DNA of 64,000 nt from positions 4,985,001 through 5,049,000 of the forward strand of contig BTPP01000001.1 of the NCBI GenBank assembly GCA_037102815.1. Direction: 5' to 3'. This document shows positions 50,237 through 60,624 of the stretch, in pieces. Source of the DNA: Neurospora intermedia. Lineage: Eukaryota; Ascomycota; Sordariomycetes; Sordariales; Sordariaceae. The translations under genes were made by a program, and so were the position numbers. Numbering within the stretch: position 1 is the first letter of the stretch; each line of letters begins with the position of its first letter. A model generated the notes under the pieces. That model worked only from the letters and a program-made list of their open reading frames with translations, had not been told where the DNA came from and made no database searches.

Positions 50237-52591
50237 ATGCCATCTATTCAAGACCTATCGCTGAAAGGGGCAGCATCGTCCTCATCAGGAGGGCCATCAT
50301 CAACACGGCCGTCCTTCCTACAATTACAATCACCTCTGCCAAGCATCGCCGTGGTTGATAAAGAGCAACAACAACAACACCACCACCAGAACGCCCTGGA
50401 GTGGACGGCAGGCCAAGGGCACGGCCTAGACAATTCGAATCCCCCTCCACCGAACTATCCATATTCACAATGGAACAGGCCGGCCGACCCTCGAACCTCG
50501 TCCACGCAGTCCTTGGCCCCTTCGACCCCGACGGGCAGTTACAGGGACCCCAGGAGGACGCTGCTCGTTATTTACATTCATGGTTTCATGGGCAACGACT
50601 CCTCCTTTCGCTCCTTTCCCGCCCATGTCCACAACTACCTTCGACAAGCCCTGGCCGAGACACACGTCATCCACTCCAAAATCTACCCCCGCTACAAGAC
50701 TTACAAGTCCATTACTGTGGCCCGAGATAACTTCAGTAACTGGCTTCTGCCACATGAGTCGCCCACCACCGATGTTATCCTGATCGGCCATTCTATGGGC
50801 GGCCTGCTGGCTGCTGAAGTTGCTCTGTTGCCACGTCAACCTCAAGATCCTCCAGCTTACGACGACTCCCCCTTTCGCCATCGTATCTTGGGGACTTTGT
50901 CATTAGATGCTCCATTGCTAGGCCTCCATCCAGGTATCGTAGTGTCTGGAATTGCAAGTCTCTTCCGTAAGGCTCCGAGTCCTCCAGGTGCCACGAACGC
51001 GGCGCAAGAGTCTCACACGCTTTTCGCCCAGCAGTCGCCAGGGTTGTCACCAGATGCATCGATTTATTCCGAAATCTGTCCTCCCCCCGAGGCAACTTCT
51101 CCCATACCCAGGCCCACACCACTATCAACAACGTCGTCTCCCTCAGCACCTGATCCTTTCTTCAACCCAAAGTTCTTCAATGACGTGTCATTTGTGGACC
51201 GAGGATGGTTGAAGAACATAGCCCACTTTGCGCAAAAACACAGCCAAGAGAACCTGGTTGAGGCAGCTACTAACCACATCATATCACACTTGGAGTTCGG
51301 CGGTTGTCTGGCCGACTACCCCGGAATGAAGTCCAGGTATAATAGGTTGAGGAGGTTGGAAGATGTGGATGAGTTGAACCAGTCCCCAATGAATCATGAG
51401 CATCTGGTCAGAGTGCGGTTCGTGAACTACTACACTATATCTACAGGGATACTCAAGGATAAGGAGTCTCGCAGGGGCAGTACTCCAAAGGTTGCGTCAG
51501 AGGTTGCTGCTCCAGAAGACGGCCCTTCGAAGTCGAAAAGGCTTGAGAAGACTCCTGAGCACCGGGAATCTTTCGATACCGCGAGATCTCAGACCTCGAC
51601 TCCGCGGAGCTCAACCGAAGAAGATTGGGAACTTACAGAGCTGGAACCCGTACCCGAACCAGATGATGGACCCATCCATGGGCGTGTGGAAGCGGAGGAC
51701 AAACCCCCTGCATACGTCTCTCACGAAGAGCTTGACAAGACTGCTGAACATTCCATCAGTAACACCAGCGGAAGCGGCAACGGCAACGTAACTGAGCCCA
51801 GCATAAGAACAACCTCACTCCCTCTACCGGACCTCCCTCCGATCCCAGACACCCCCTCGCCGCCACCCGCCGTAGACCTAAGCTCTATCAGCGACAAAGA
51901 CGCTCGTAAACAAGCCGAAAAGGACGCCAAGCAGGCACGGAAGGAGTACGAAGCAGCAGTTAAAAACCGGGACAAGATTCTAAAAGAGCGGTTGAAAATT
52001 GTCGAAAAGCACGAGAAGGCGCAAGCCAAGCTTGCAAGGGACATTCAAAAAGAGCAGGAAAAGCTGCGTAAGCACGCCGAGAAGCAGGAGAAGAAAGATG
52101 AGAAGGAGTGGGGACGGAAACAAAAGAAAGAAGAGAAATTGAAGGCGGACTCGACGGCGAGCAGGATTGGTGAGTTGGAGACTCATCATTTGGCTCATAA
52201 TCAGAGTTTAGATGGGGGATCGTTGTCGGCGTCGCTAGGGACCCCGGCTGGCGAGAGCAGCAGCAGCAGCAGCAGCGGGAATGTAACGGGAAAGAACAAA
52301 AGCAAGAAAAAGGACAAGGGGAAAAAGCCGAAAGGGGGGAAAGAGGAGAAACAAAAACTCCGCAAATTCTGCATGCTACCCTCCAAGATCAACGGCATCA
52401 TGGACCCAACCTGGATTCAAGTCTACATGGAGGGAGTGGACGAAGTTGGTGCTCACTGTGGCTTGTTCTTCGCGGGGCCGCATTACGATAAGCTGGTGGG
52501 GGATGTCAGCTCGAGGATCATGGGGTGGGTGCAAGATGATGCGAGCAAGAGGTTATTGCTTGAGGGGATGCAGGGATTGGATCTCGATTGA
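50237..52591 (+). CDS. Alpha/beta-hydrolase (DUF676/lipase-like) with long charged C-terminal tail
   Basis: Probably a serine esterase or lipase; the substrate is unknown. A single exon gives 784 aa from the ATG at 50237; another in-frame ATG at 50177 adds 20 residues but its context is poorer. The oxyanion region LLVIYIHGFMGND is around residues 109-121 (His115), and the nucleophile elbow GHSMGG places Ser186. LSLDAPLLGLHPG follows, as in DUF676-type hydrolases. The catalytic Asp and His are not obvious to me. Residues 1-105 are low-complexity (Ser, Pro, Gln-His runs). From about 400 on the chain is disordered (EDKPPAYVS), then about 550-690 is an Ala/Lys/Glu/Arg-rich coiled coil (KQARKEYEAAVKNRDKI). 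The last 80 residues return to ordered sequence (RKFCMLPSKINGIMDPTWIQVYM, HCGLFF). No signal peptide or membrane helix is evident, so a cytosolic or membrane-peripheral location is likely. Confidence 0.88.
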   Translation: MPSIQDLSLKGAASSSSGGPSSTRPSFLQLQSPLPSIAVVDKEQQQQHHHQNALEWTAGQGHGLDNSNPPPPNYPYSQWNRPADPRTSSTQSLAPSTPTGSYRDPRRTLLVIYIHGFMGNDSSFRSFPAHVHNYLRQALAETHVIHSKIYPRYKTYKSITVARDNFSNWLLPHESPTTDVILIGHSMGGLLAAEVALLPRQPQDPPAYDDSPFRHRILGTLSLDAPLLGLHPGIVVSGIASLFRKAPSPPGATNAAQESHTLFAQQSPGLSPDASIYSEICPPPEATSPIPRPTPLSTTSSPSAPDPFFNPKFFNDVSFVDRGWLKNIAHFAQKHSQENLVEAATNHIISHLEFGGCLADYPGMKSRYNRLRRLEDVDELNQSPMNHEHLVRVRFVNYYTISTGILKDKESRRGSTPKVASEVAAPEDGPSKSKRLEKTPEHRESFDTARSQTSTPRSSTEEDWELTELEPVPEPDDGPIHGRVEAEDKPPAYVSHEELDKTAEHSISNTSGSGNGNVTEPSIRTTSLPLPDLPPIPDTPSPPPAVDLSSISDKDARKQAEKDAKQARKEYEAAVKNRDKILKERLKIVEKHEKAQAKLARDIQKEQEKLRKHAEKQEKKDEKEWGRKQKKEEKLKADSTASRIGELETHHLAHNQSLDGGSLSASLGTPAGESSSSSSSGNVTGKNKSKKKDKGKKPKGGKEEKQKLRKFCMLPSKINGIMDPTWIQVYMEGVDEVGAHCGLFFAGPHYDKLVGDVSSRIMGWVQDDASKRLLLEGMQGLDLD

Positions 52592-53928
52592 GTGAGTGAG
52601 GGTCTTGTTGATGGGGGAGCGGAGAGGGTAGATTGGAGGATGGGAGAATGGGTATTGGGCTACGGGCAAGCAATGGGGGATTGAGAGATATATGACACGA
52701 CAGACACTCGATGAGACGACGGGTATAGGACTGAACCAATCGATGACAGATACGTAAGCAACAGAGGATAGCTGAGATAGTAGAGGACTGCGTAGCGTAA
52801 TGAACCGTTTAGTCTATGCACACATGCGATCAGTATCACGAACCAACTCGGCTGCGTAGGGGCACAAAAAGACCATCGTCCATGTATCTCAACTCAACAC
52901 TATAGTAGCGTGAATGGGCTTTGTTCTGGCTTACTTGTTCCATTCAACTCCATTGTTTCTTATTCTATACTGTCTTTGTTTCACCCGTCCCTCCATCCCT
53001 TTTAACCTTCTAATCCCACTCGATCATCTGCGTTCTCTCGTCCCATTCATCCATCCCGTAACGCGCTCAATTTTTTATCTAAACTTTGCGCTACTTACTC
53101 GAAACGACAAACAAAAACAATGAACAGCCGCAGTCGCAAAAAACAAGAAGCAGAAACGAGAGAAGCAGTAGCAGAAAAGCAAGAACACAAAAACACAGCA
53201 GGGCCGAAATGCAAAAACCAGAACAATGATGAGACGAACCACTGCCATTAACACACAAGGCCATTGGAGAACTTGCTTCCCTAGTATTCTCTGATCTGAA
53301 ATCCCTCTCCTCTGATATTATAAAGTCGCAAAGTCATCGAGCCTCTCTTTTTTGTTCTTTGCTTCTTCGGGGCAACTACCTAGTAGGGTGTTTTGTTTGT
53401 GCGCGAGGCAACTATGATCGGTCTAGCAGCCATGATCATCACCACCATCCCCCCTCTCCGCAAAACCTTGCCAGCCGGCACGGCTTCGGCTTTTTTGTGA
53501 TACATCTAATTCCTCTCTCCCTCTTCTCTCCCTAACTAAGAGGGACCCTACAGTTCCATCGTGGGAGCGCGCGTTCCCTCATCCCATTCAGTATGGTATC
53601 AACCTTCGCTTTACCCCCCTTACCAAAAGGACTAATAGAAGATATCCATGTCATTCTCTTTCCTTTCTTCTCTTGTTCGATTCTTTGTCCTCGCAAGGCC
53701 CCCCCCCTCTCCAACAGTATGCAAATAATCAGACGATGTAGAGGGTATGTGGTCCTCATTTTTGCATTCTTGTGATAGAAAAAGACCAGCCGAAAACCAA
53801 GTCGTGCGTGAAACATCGATTGAGTAAACGTGATGTGAAAAAAAAAGCAGACAACCCCCCCTGAACGCCATGCTGGTATATGTCGTGTTATGTGGTTTGG
53901 TGAAAAACAAAGCAAGTTGAAGAGCCCG

Positions 53929-53959
<31 letters not shown>

Positions 53960-54390
53960 AACAGCCGCAGACGTCCCTTGTTCCGCAGATGAAGCAACAG
54001 ACAACAGAACCTTTGGTAGGTTTAACACCGCCAGTAACTGCTGTGTGTGTGTGTGTGCCAATGAGGATGACTCGCACCACCTCCCCGAGCCAACCTCCCG
54101 AGTACCGCCCGTTATGCCACTTTATCCCAGACTTTCGCCATAGGTGTGAGCCTCAAAAAAAAATCTGACCTGTCTTCCGTACCGGTTTTGTCCCACTAAC
54201 ATCCGGTCACCCAGGTATCACCCTGAACACTGATCAGGCGGGTCGTTTAAGCCATTCGCGATGCACTGCGGCATTTTGCTCGTGGCTTTCCGTAAACGTC
54301 TCGCAGGCTCTCGACGATAAAACAGTTGGTATCTGTCGCAAGGGTGGCGGCTTGGCGTACTCGTTCCTCTTTCTGCCGTGCGAAGGGGCG
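52592..54390. other. Convergent intergenic region with 3' flanks of hydrolase and MED19 genes
   Basis: No coding signal. The two neighbouring genes point into this region, so it should hold both 3' UTRs. It contains a 27-nt poly(A) tract at 53929-53955 and a short TG repeat at about 54040-54056. Confidence 0.6.
53929..53955. repeat. Poly(A) tract, 27 nt
   Basis: An uninterrupted A run between two convergent genes. No retroposon body or target duplication is visible beside it. Confidence 0.85.
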
Positions 54391-55746
54391 TCATATCCCA
54401 GACACGCCATGATGGCCATAGCTCGACTGCTGCCGGGCTTGCGCATACGACTGAGTACCGGGCTGAGCCTGTATGATGTCAGCAAAGGGTGCCCCAATCT
54501 CTCAACCGGGGACGTTGCTTCCAATAAGCACCTTTTTGCGACGCTTGAGGCCAGAGGCCATGTCACCCTCGCCGGTGGAGTATCCCGTTTCCAGCCCGCC
54601 ATCGTCCTCGAATCCTTCGCCGTAGCCCTCAAAGCTGGAATCACCATAGCCCCGCTTCTTGATGTTGCGTCTGGGCCGGTTGTCCTGGAAACCGGGCGTC
54701 TGCGGCTTCACACGCTGCATGGCTGGGCCCCCGTAAGCCAAAGGGGTGTTGGGCGCCGTGGGTCTTGCCGATGGCGGCTGATTGAGATGAGCCTTCATCG
54801 AGCTTGCTGCGATATCCCCGAGAACCGAGTTGTTCCAAAGGGTAGAAGGGACGGTCCCCCTGCTCATAGTAACAGCCCTCGAGATCTTGCTCTTCATGTC
54901 TGACGATAATCCCCTGGTGATCTCCTTGCCTCTAACAAAGTGCGCATTCCACTCCTCCTGGGGACAGCCCATGAGGTACTCTAACCTCTCAGGGTCCTTT
55001 TCATCCGTCTTCACCGAGTCAAAATGACCTTGCACTCCCAGCTTCTTGATATGGCCCTTGTACGTCTTGCGGAGCGCATTCTTCTGGCCGTCTTTGATGC
55101 GCGCATACTCAGCAGCAAGATCCGCCAAACCATACATCTCGAAAAGGTCTTCAGACAGATGAGGACGAGGCGGTTGATGCTCTGTGATTGTCAATGTTAA
55201 CGAAGACTCTTTTCAATGTGCAACAACAATACCGAAGATCGGTCACCCAGCAACTGGCACGGGGTGAGGAGGACAGGAAAGCAAACCGAGAGATAATGCC
55301 CGTCGCTGCGGCAACATGAGCCACAACGAGCGGGATCGCTTCTCTCGCATATGCCACTGCCGCTGCCACTGCTGCTGCTGCTGCTGCTGCTTCTTTTGGG
55401 TGCAGGTGAAGGGAGCCTTACGAGATCTGCAAAGGAGGTATTTTTCACCAACGTCCAAATGGAGGTCGTCAATACCAAGTTTGCGGTCCTCGATGTGGAC
55501 TTTCTTCTGCTCTCGATCGCCTACATCGTCGGATGTACGCTTGCGCTTCTGGGGGGAGTTTTCTCCCATGACAATGTCTGTGAACGACATGTCGTTGGCG
55601 AGGGAGCTTCCGTTCACGCTGTGGGCTGGGGTCGGCAAGGTCGTCGTGGTAGAAACTATGGAACCTGACATGCTTGTGGATTGATCACTCGAACTGGGCG
55701 AGAAATGCGAGGGGCTTTGCGGGGTCTGGGGGTGAAAAGACATCAT
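54391..55746 (-). CDS. med19: Mediator of RNA polymerase II transcription subunit 19 (MED19/Rox3)
   Basis: A head-module subunit of Mediator, which links gene-specific activators to RNA polymerase II in the nucleus. Exon 1 is 55422-55746, a 240-nt intron lies at 55182-55421, exon 2 is 54532-55181, a 63-nt intron lies at 54469-54531, and exon 3 is 54391-54468, giving 350 aa. The fungal MED19 signature is clear: [15 protein letters not shown] and [12 protein letters not shown] at the N-terminus, [19 protein letters not shown], the core [19 protein letters not shown] and [11 protein letters not shown], and the tail [17 protein letters not shown]. The last exon is less sure. If the 63-nt intron (donor GTGCTT, a weak site) is kept, the protein ends at 54502 with VLIGSNVPG. 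Splicing instead gives a tail ending [14 protein letters not shown], close to the QQSYGPGMVG ends of other fungal MED19 proteins as I remember them. Either of the first two Met codons may start. Confidence 0.92.
55369..55389. repeat. (CTG)7 repeat in the first intron of med19
   Basis: Seven CTG units on the plus strand (CAG on the gene strand) within the 240-nt intron at 55182-55421. The intron is unusually long for this window, and the repeat accounts for a small part of that length. Confidence 0.85.
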
Positions 55747-58700
55747 TTTTCAATGACGGCAAATTGGTGGAGTCGTTGACGAAGTTGAGTTGAGGCGACA
55801 GACAGCGATGAATAATCGACCAGGATCCTTGGCGCGAAAGCGATTGTCTGTCTTGTCCGGTGCAGAAAAGTGGCGGTCCGGTGACAACAAAGGGATGCCT
55901 GCGTCGGTTCTTTCCTGACAAACAACAACGAGATTTCACCGCTCCCTCACAGCAGGTGGGTGGTGGTGTCACGCTCCGACGCTGAAGCGGATGTGACGCG
56001 ATCCTAACAATCGGCCGACGAAGCCCGATGATGACGAGACAGCGGTGTCAAGAGGGAGTCAGAAAGCGGGCGCTCGTCGAAGGGGGAAGAGTGTTTTCGC
56101 CGTGTCGAGTCGCAAGTGTAAACCGGCGACTGTCGCAGAAGCTTTCGCTCTCCGCCCGCGTGCAACTCCCCCAACTGCAGTTTCCAACCCGATCAATCCA
56201 GATGGCGGTCGACAGATAACCCGAGGGGGAAAAAATCGAAAAGCAAAGTCGAAAACGAATCGACTCGAATGGCGTCTCGGTGATCGCAGGCCTCGTGGCG
56301 GCGCTCGGCGATGCTGGATCGGTTAGGCGACAGGTTTAATTGTCGGTCGGTGGTGGTGGTGGGTTTTGGTTGTTCGGTTGATGATGGCTGGAGTGAACAA
56401 GACAGGGCAGGGCGCTCGCTCACCTTGGACTTGGAGGCGAGCGGGAATGGAAGGCAGAGTTGGACGGCCCTGGCCTTTCAGCCAAAGACGGGACGGACTG
56501 CAGGGCCATTCGCCAGCCAGCAGCGCGACGCACCTCCACAGGTTTTCAGCGGAGCACTGTGTCACGCGCCCAGCCTATCATACAGTCTTACAGTGACCAT
56601 CCGTAACTTTACACGGCCAGTCGCCAAACCTGACCAATCTTAGGGCTTGTCTAGACAGCTGAGTGGAGTAAAAACTCTTAACAGGACACCACCTACCTAC
56701 GTAAGTAAGTTTGTAGCGGAAACCCGGCGTCGAGTCTTCATGCCCACCACGGGCCCCCCGACAGAGACAGTCGACTTCAACGTGTGGTGAGACGGCGACG
56801 GACCTTCCAGCCTTCACACTTCCAGGTTCTAGTCTTGGCATGGTCCGGAAATCGTTGCGCCGGCCAATCGGCATTCCCACTTCCCGTCCTTTTCTCGATT
56901 CTCCCACCCATCTCACATTGTATGTATCTCCGCTGCTGGGGCTTACGGCTCGGCGAGACAGCTCAACTCTGCAAGACATGCTGACCTCGTGTGCCTCTTT
57001 ACAACCGTGCCATGATTTTGGATCTTGCGATCTGGGACGGGTGTTGGAGAGGTATCGCGGAAAGGTCTGGGGGCGGTCTCTTGTATCCAGCAGCCATACA
57101 TCATCCCTCGGCAAATGATTCGTCCCTCTGAATGCCAGGGGAAGATGTTTTGCATTGAAACGAAAGAGCCCTGAGACCAGCAATTTGCCCATACCTTTGA
57201 TTACAGTATGCGCAGACAAGGAACGATTAACGGCAGGATTGGACAACAATGGTGCGCCGGTTTAGACCCTGAACTACGTGAAGAAATGTCCGAATTGTCT
57301 TGATGCCATATCGTGTACGGTAGCCTGGTGGTGCCAGGGTCTGGGTGGGGAGCGAGAACCGGACCGGACTTCGCTTGTCGCATCATCGATGTTGATGGGC
57401 AAGATACGGGCAATGGGAAGAAGCCAACTTCCGAAGCCTTGTCTACGGTTACAAGATCGACCTTTGTCGTCTGGCGAGCGGGTGAGGCAAGCGAGCTGAG
57501 AGGGATCTCTCAGCTGGATACCCGAACGCAAAATATCTATGCATGCTTCTCGTGAAGTTGATACAAGGCCAATTCTATAAGTACTGCGAACGCTGCGCAA
57601 TCTTTGGTAACCGATTGCGATATCACGACAATTCGCAACTGGCGGCTGAAGTACAAAAAACACATGGACAAATCAGCATTCCGCACACCCCTCGTCGCCT
57701 TCATTCTGATCCAAAGAACAAAACCAGGCTTGCGAAGTGACTTCTCGGTCTCAGATGACCACATACAGATGACCGCCAAGCCCAGACAATTCAAACCATC
57801 GAATTTAACAACACCGCATCACGATCCCCAGACAGACCCCGCGCTGTCGACAAGTCGTATCAAGATACGGGCCCTCCAGAGCTTCACGAAACCTAAGCAG
57901 CAAGTTCGCGTTCCCAGAGCCCGTAACAATAAGGGCCATGCAATCGTCCGTGGTTTCCTTCCTCACCACGGCCCCTCGACAAGGAACCGTAGGCATTGAA
58001 AGATGAAGAAAAAATGAAGAAAATCTCCAGTCCGAGAAAGGATTGTGGGTTGCCAAAAATTCCCCAGCCAGCCGAAGCCAACTGAGAGCGGTCAGGTATG
58101 TAGTTTTCAACTAGCAAAAACGCGATCTCGGACGAATCCTCACTGATACGCGTAAAACCCCTGCACTTGGATGGAGGAAAAAAAAGGAGAAGGAAAGTTG
58201 AAGATTGGTGGGAGGGTTGGCTTGGTTATATAGGCGCGGGGAGGTCCCGAGTCCTGGTCCGTGCACCAGTGCAAATTCTGGGAGGAATTCCATGGCGGGC
58301 CGGCAGCGGGCTGAGGCAGGACTGTCAAGCTGTTCAGGCAGTCGGCTGTTGGCTGTTGGCTGCAACTTCCATCTCGTCCTCTTTCTTGTTCACTTCACTT
58401 CCTGTTGGCAAAGGCGTCACGCTGGGATGGCTGCCCAGGCATTGCCCGCAGTAGTGAGTGGTGAATGAAACACTGCAAACTTCACTGCAAGCAATGACAC
58501 ATCAGTTGCGCATAACTGTGTCACAGTCACAGACTATTAATCTACTCAACCCCTTTGCTGTTACACAGGGCAGTCCTCGCTTATTATCACAATGCAGAGA
58601 GGGAACAAAGCAAGCCAATTGCTTCCGAATAACAAGGGAAACTTGTATAGGTACACCATACAAAGGAACATGAATATTACACTCATCGTGCTGGGCAAAC

Positions 58701-58827
58701 CGTCTTCTTCAGTCCGCCCTCCTTGCGCGATTCATATGGTACAAGAGTGCTGCCGGTGGTTGCACACACGCATTCACTTCTGCTGCTGCTGCTGCTTCTT
58801 CTTCTTCTTCTTCGTTTTCTTCCCTGT
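55747..58827. other. Intergenic: med19 promoter and uL4m 3' flank
   Basis: About 3 kb without a supported gene. The first several hundred bases should be the med19 promoter and leader. ORFs at 56578-57249 (minus, 223 codons) and 57604-57999 (plus, 131 codons) match nothing I know and have no clear splice or start context, so they are left uncalled. The plus strand at 56687-56709 has CACCTACCTACGTAAGTAAG. Confidence 0.55.
58779..58813. repeat. (CTG)n(CTT)n repeat just after the uL4m stop codon
   Basis: Consecutive CTG then CTT triplets on the plus strand, about 15 bp beyond the stop codon of the uL4m gene, so within its 3' UTR as GAA/CAG repeats. Confidence 0.8.
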
Positions 58828-59957
58828 CTAGTATCTCGGCGCCCTGACGAGCACCTCACCCAGCTTGGGGCCCTTTTGGCGGAGCCCTTGGACTGCTACA
58901 CGGGTGACGAGGTCGCTTTGGTGGTCCTTGATCATCTCCTTGAGCGCGCTGCGCTCAATCACTATCCTGCCCGTCTCCAAAAGGTCCTTGACATCGACAT
59001 CCCACAACTCCAAAGCGCGACCCTCGGCACCGGCCAACTCGAATCCGGTGAAGAGGTTGGGGCGCTTGTCGCCCGTGATAAAGGTCGTCCGGCCAGCCTC
59101 CTTGCCCCAGTTCAAGCTGGTCATGAACTCGTGAACCCACTTGCGGACGTAGCCGTCCTCAAGCTCACGGCTGAGCTTACCGCCGCCGGCAAGCCAGAGG
59201 AAATCGTTAGGGAGGGGGAGATCGAGGCCGTCCTCGGTGACGATGAGCTCGCCGCGCTTGTAGCGGTAGGACAGTGCGGTGCGCCAGGCCAGATCGTAAA
59301 CCTTCCTGTTGAGCTTCGTGCTAAAGTCACGGGGCTTGGGGCCGAAGGTCTTTCCACCACCTTTCATCAGAGGTGACTGGCGGGTACCACGACGGGCGTT
59401 ACCGGTACCCTTCTGGGGACTCATCTTTTTGTGCGAACCATGAACTTCGTAGCGTGTCTTTGTGGACGCCATGCCCCGTCGTGTCGAGTCACCTTCGTAG
59501 ATGACGGCCAAATGGAGGATATCGCGACGCAGCGGCAGGTGAAGGTGACGGGCTGAGTAGGATTCGAGGGAGCGCGGCTCGAGTTCGGGGAAGGAATAGA
59601 CGGTCACAGGAACGTTGGTGACTGAATCCTGGGTTAGTACCTTTCCAGCGCGGGCGATGTTGTCGAGGTTGGCAGTCGTGTTGGTGCTCATACTGGGTTG
59701 CCATGGTTCCGAAACCGATCTTGTGATATTGGCGGCCGGAGGGGTGGCTACGGAGGCCATCGACCGTCTGCAGGGAAGAATAGAGGATTGGCGCATCTAG
59801 TGGACATGGTTTGTACTGGTGAGCGAAAGTCGTAGGCGGGTCAGTAGCAAGACGGTTGGACGTATGGAAGACGAACCGGCAGTGCCCTGCATGACTTGGA
59901 AGCAATGCTCAGCGCATTCATGGCCTCGTTGAGGCTCTTGAGACCCTTGCCGGCCAT
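58828..59957 (-). CDS. yml6: Mitochondrial large-subunit ribosomal protein uL4m (YmL6)
   Basis: A component of the mitochondrial 54S large subunit; uL4 lines the peptide exit tunnel. The main exon is 58828-59796 (322 codons). It carries family blocks VYSFPELEPRSLESYS, the loop KMSPQKGTGNARRGTRQSPLMKGG (the tunnel extension), FGPKPRDFSTKLNRKVYDLA and a C-terminal Rossmann-like half ending LGEVLVRAPRY. A first exon beginning MAGKGLKSLNEAMNALSI at 59957 is inferred because it has the presequence character and family look of fungal homologs. It runs into a stop after 38 codons, so an intron must join it. My best guess is 59797-59861 (65 nt, weak donor GTCCAA, good CTGAC branch site), giving 354 aa. 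If that exon is wrong, the Met at 59796 is the start. It is divergent from mL38 across 667 bp. Confidence 0.93.
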
Positions 59958-60624
59958 GGCGGCGTTGTGATATGGCAAGGTGACGGGAGTTACAAGTTAA
60001 TGCAACTCGGATGTGGTGGAGGTCGGGTATAGTATGGTATGGTGGTGCTCGAGGCAGTTGTTCGCGGGAGGAAAAGAGAGACTAGCAACCACGGGCCTGT
60101 GCGGACGGAAACGTGGAGCGCGCTTCGGGGCGAGGGAGGGACAACGGAACGGGACCGAGACGGGGCTCTGACGGGATGTGCGGTGGTCGTCGCGGGCGCC
60201 GGTCCTCCCAGTCAATTCGCAACGATTCGGCCGACGAGGGGACTGGACGGAGTCTGGAGAAAAAAGATCTGGAGTGCAACGTGCACGTACAGTGCGCTGT
60301 AGCCATGGAGTACCCGTTCCTGGCGAGCTTTCTCGCGGGGCTCGCCAGCTAGCTGCAACCCCCACTACAAGTACTTCCAATGAGCGCACTGTGCTGCCGG
60401 CCCCGGGGTCCACGAAATTTTGGCCGCAGTTCGAGTCCGGGCAGGTGGGCTGCAGCATGGAACGAATTGAAGGACCACGAACCCTCCGTCCCGTCCCTGT
60501 CCCGTCCTTGACCCCGTCCTCCCCGTCGACGAAACTGTGAGTGCAGCAGCTCCTCTCGATTGAGAGCGATCCCGCACTTCGAATACTCTCCCCTCCGGCC
60601 CGCCTGCACACATTCCCACCCGCC
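59958..60624. promoter_or_regulatory. Divergent promoter shared by uL4m and mL38 genes
   Basis: A 667-bp region between the start codons of two mitochondrial large-subunit ribosomal proteins transcribed outward. It is GC-rich with several GGGACGG/CCGTCC words at 60134-60160 and 60484-60520. No long ORF is credible. The arrangement would allow coordinated expression of two subunits of one complex, but coordination is inferred. Confidence 0.7.

Noticed and set aside
56578-57249. 223-codon minus-strand ORF between med19 and uL4m
   Set aside because: Composition is biased to Arg/Ser/Gly as expected from random GC-rich sequence, with no domain or membrane pattern and no conserved motif I recognise.
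57604-57999. 131-codon plus-strand ORF
   Set aside because: No recognisable family and overlapped by an open frame on the other strand; no supporting signals.
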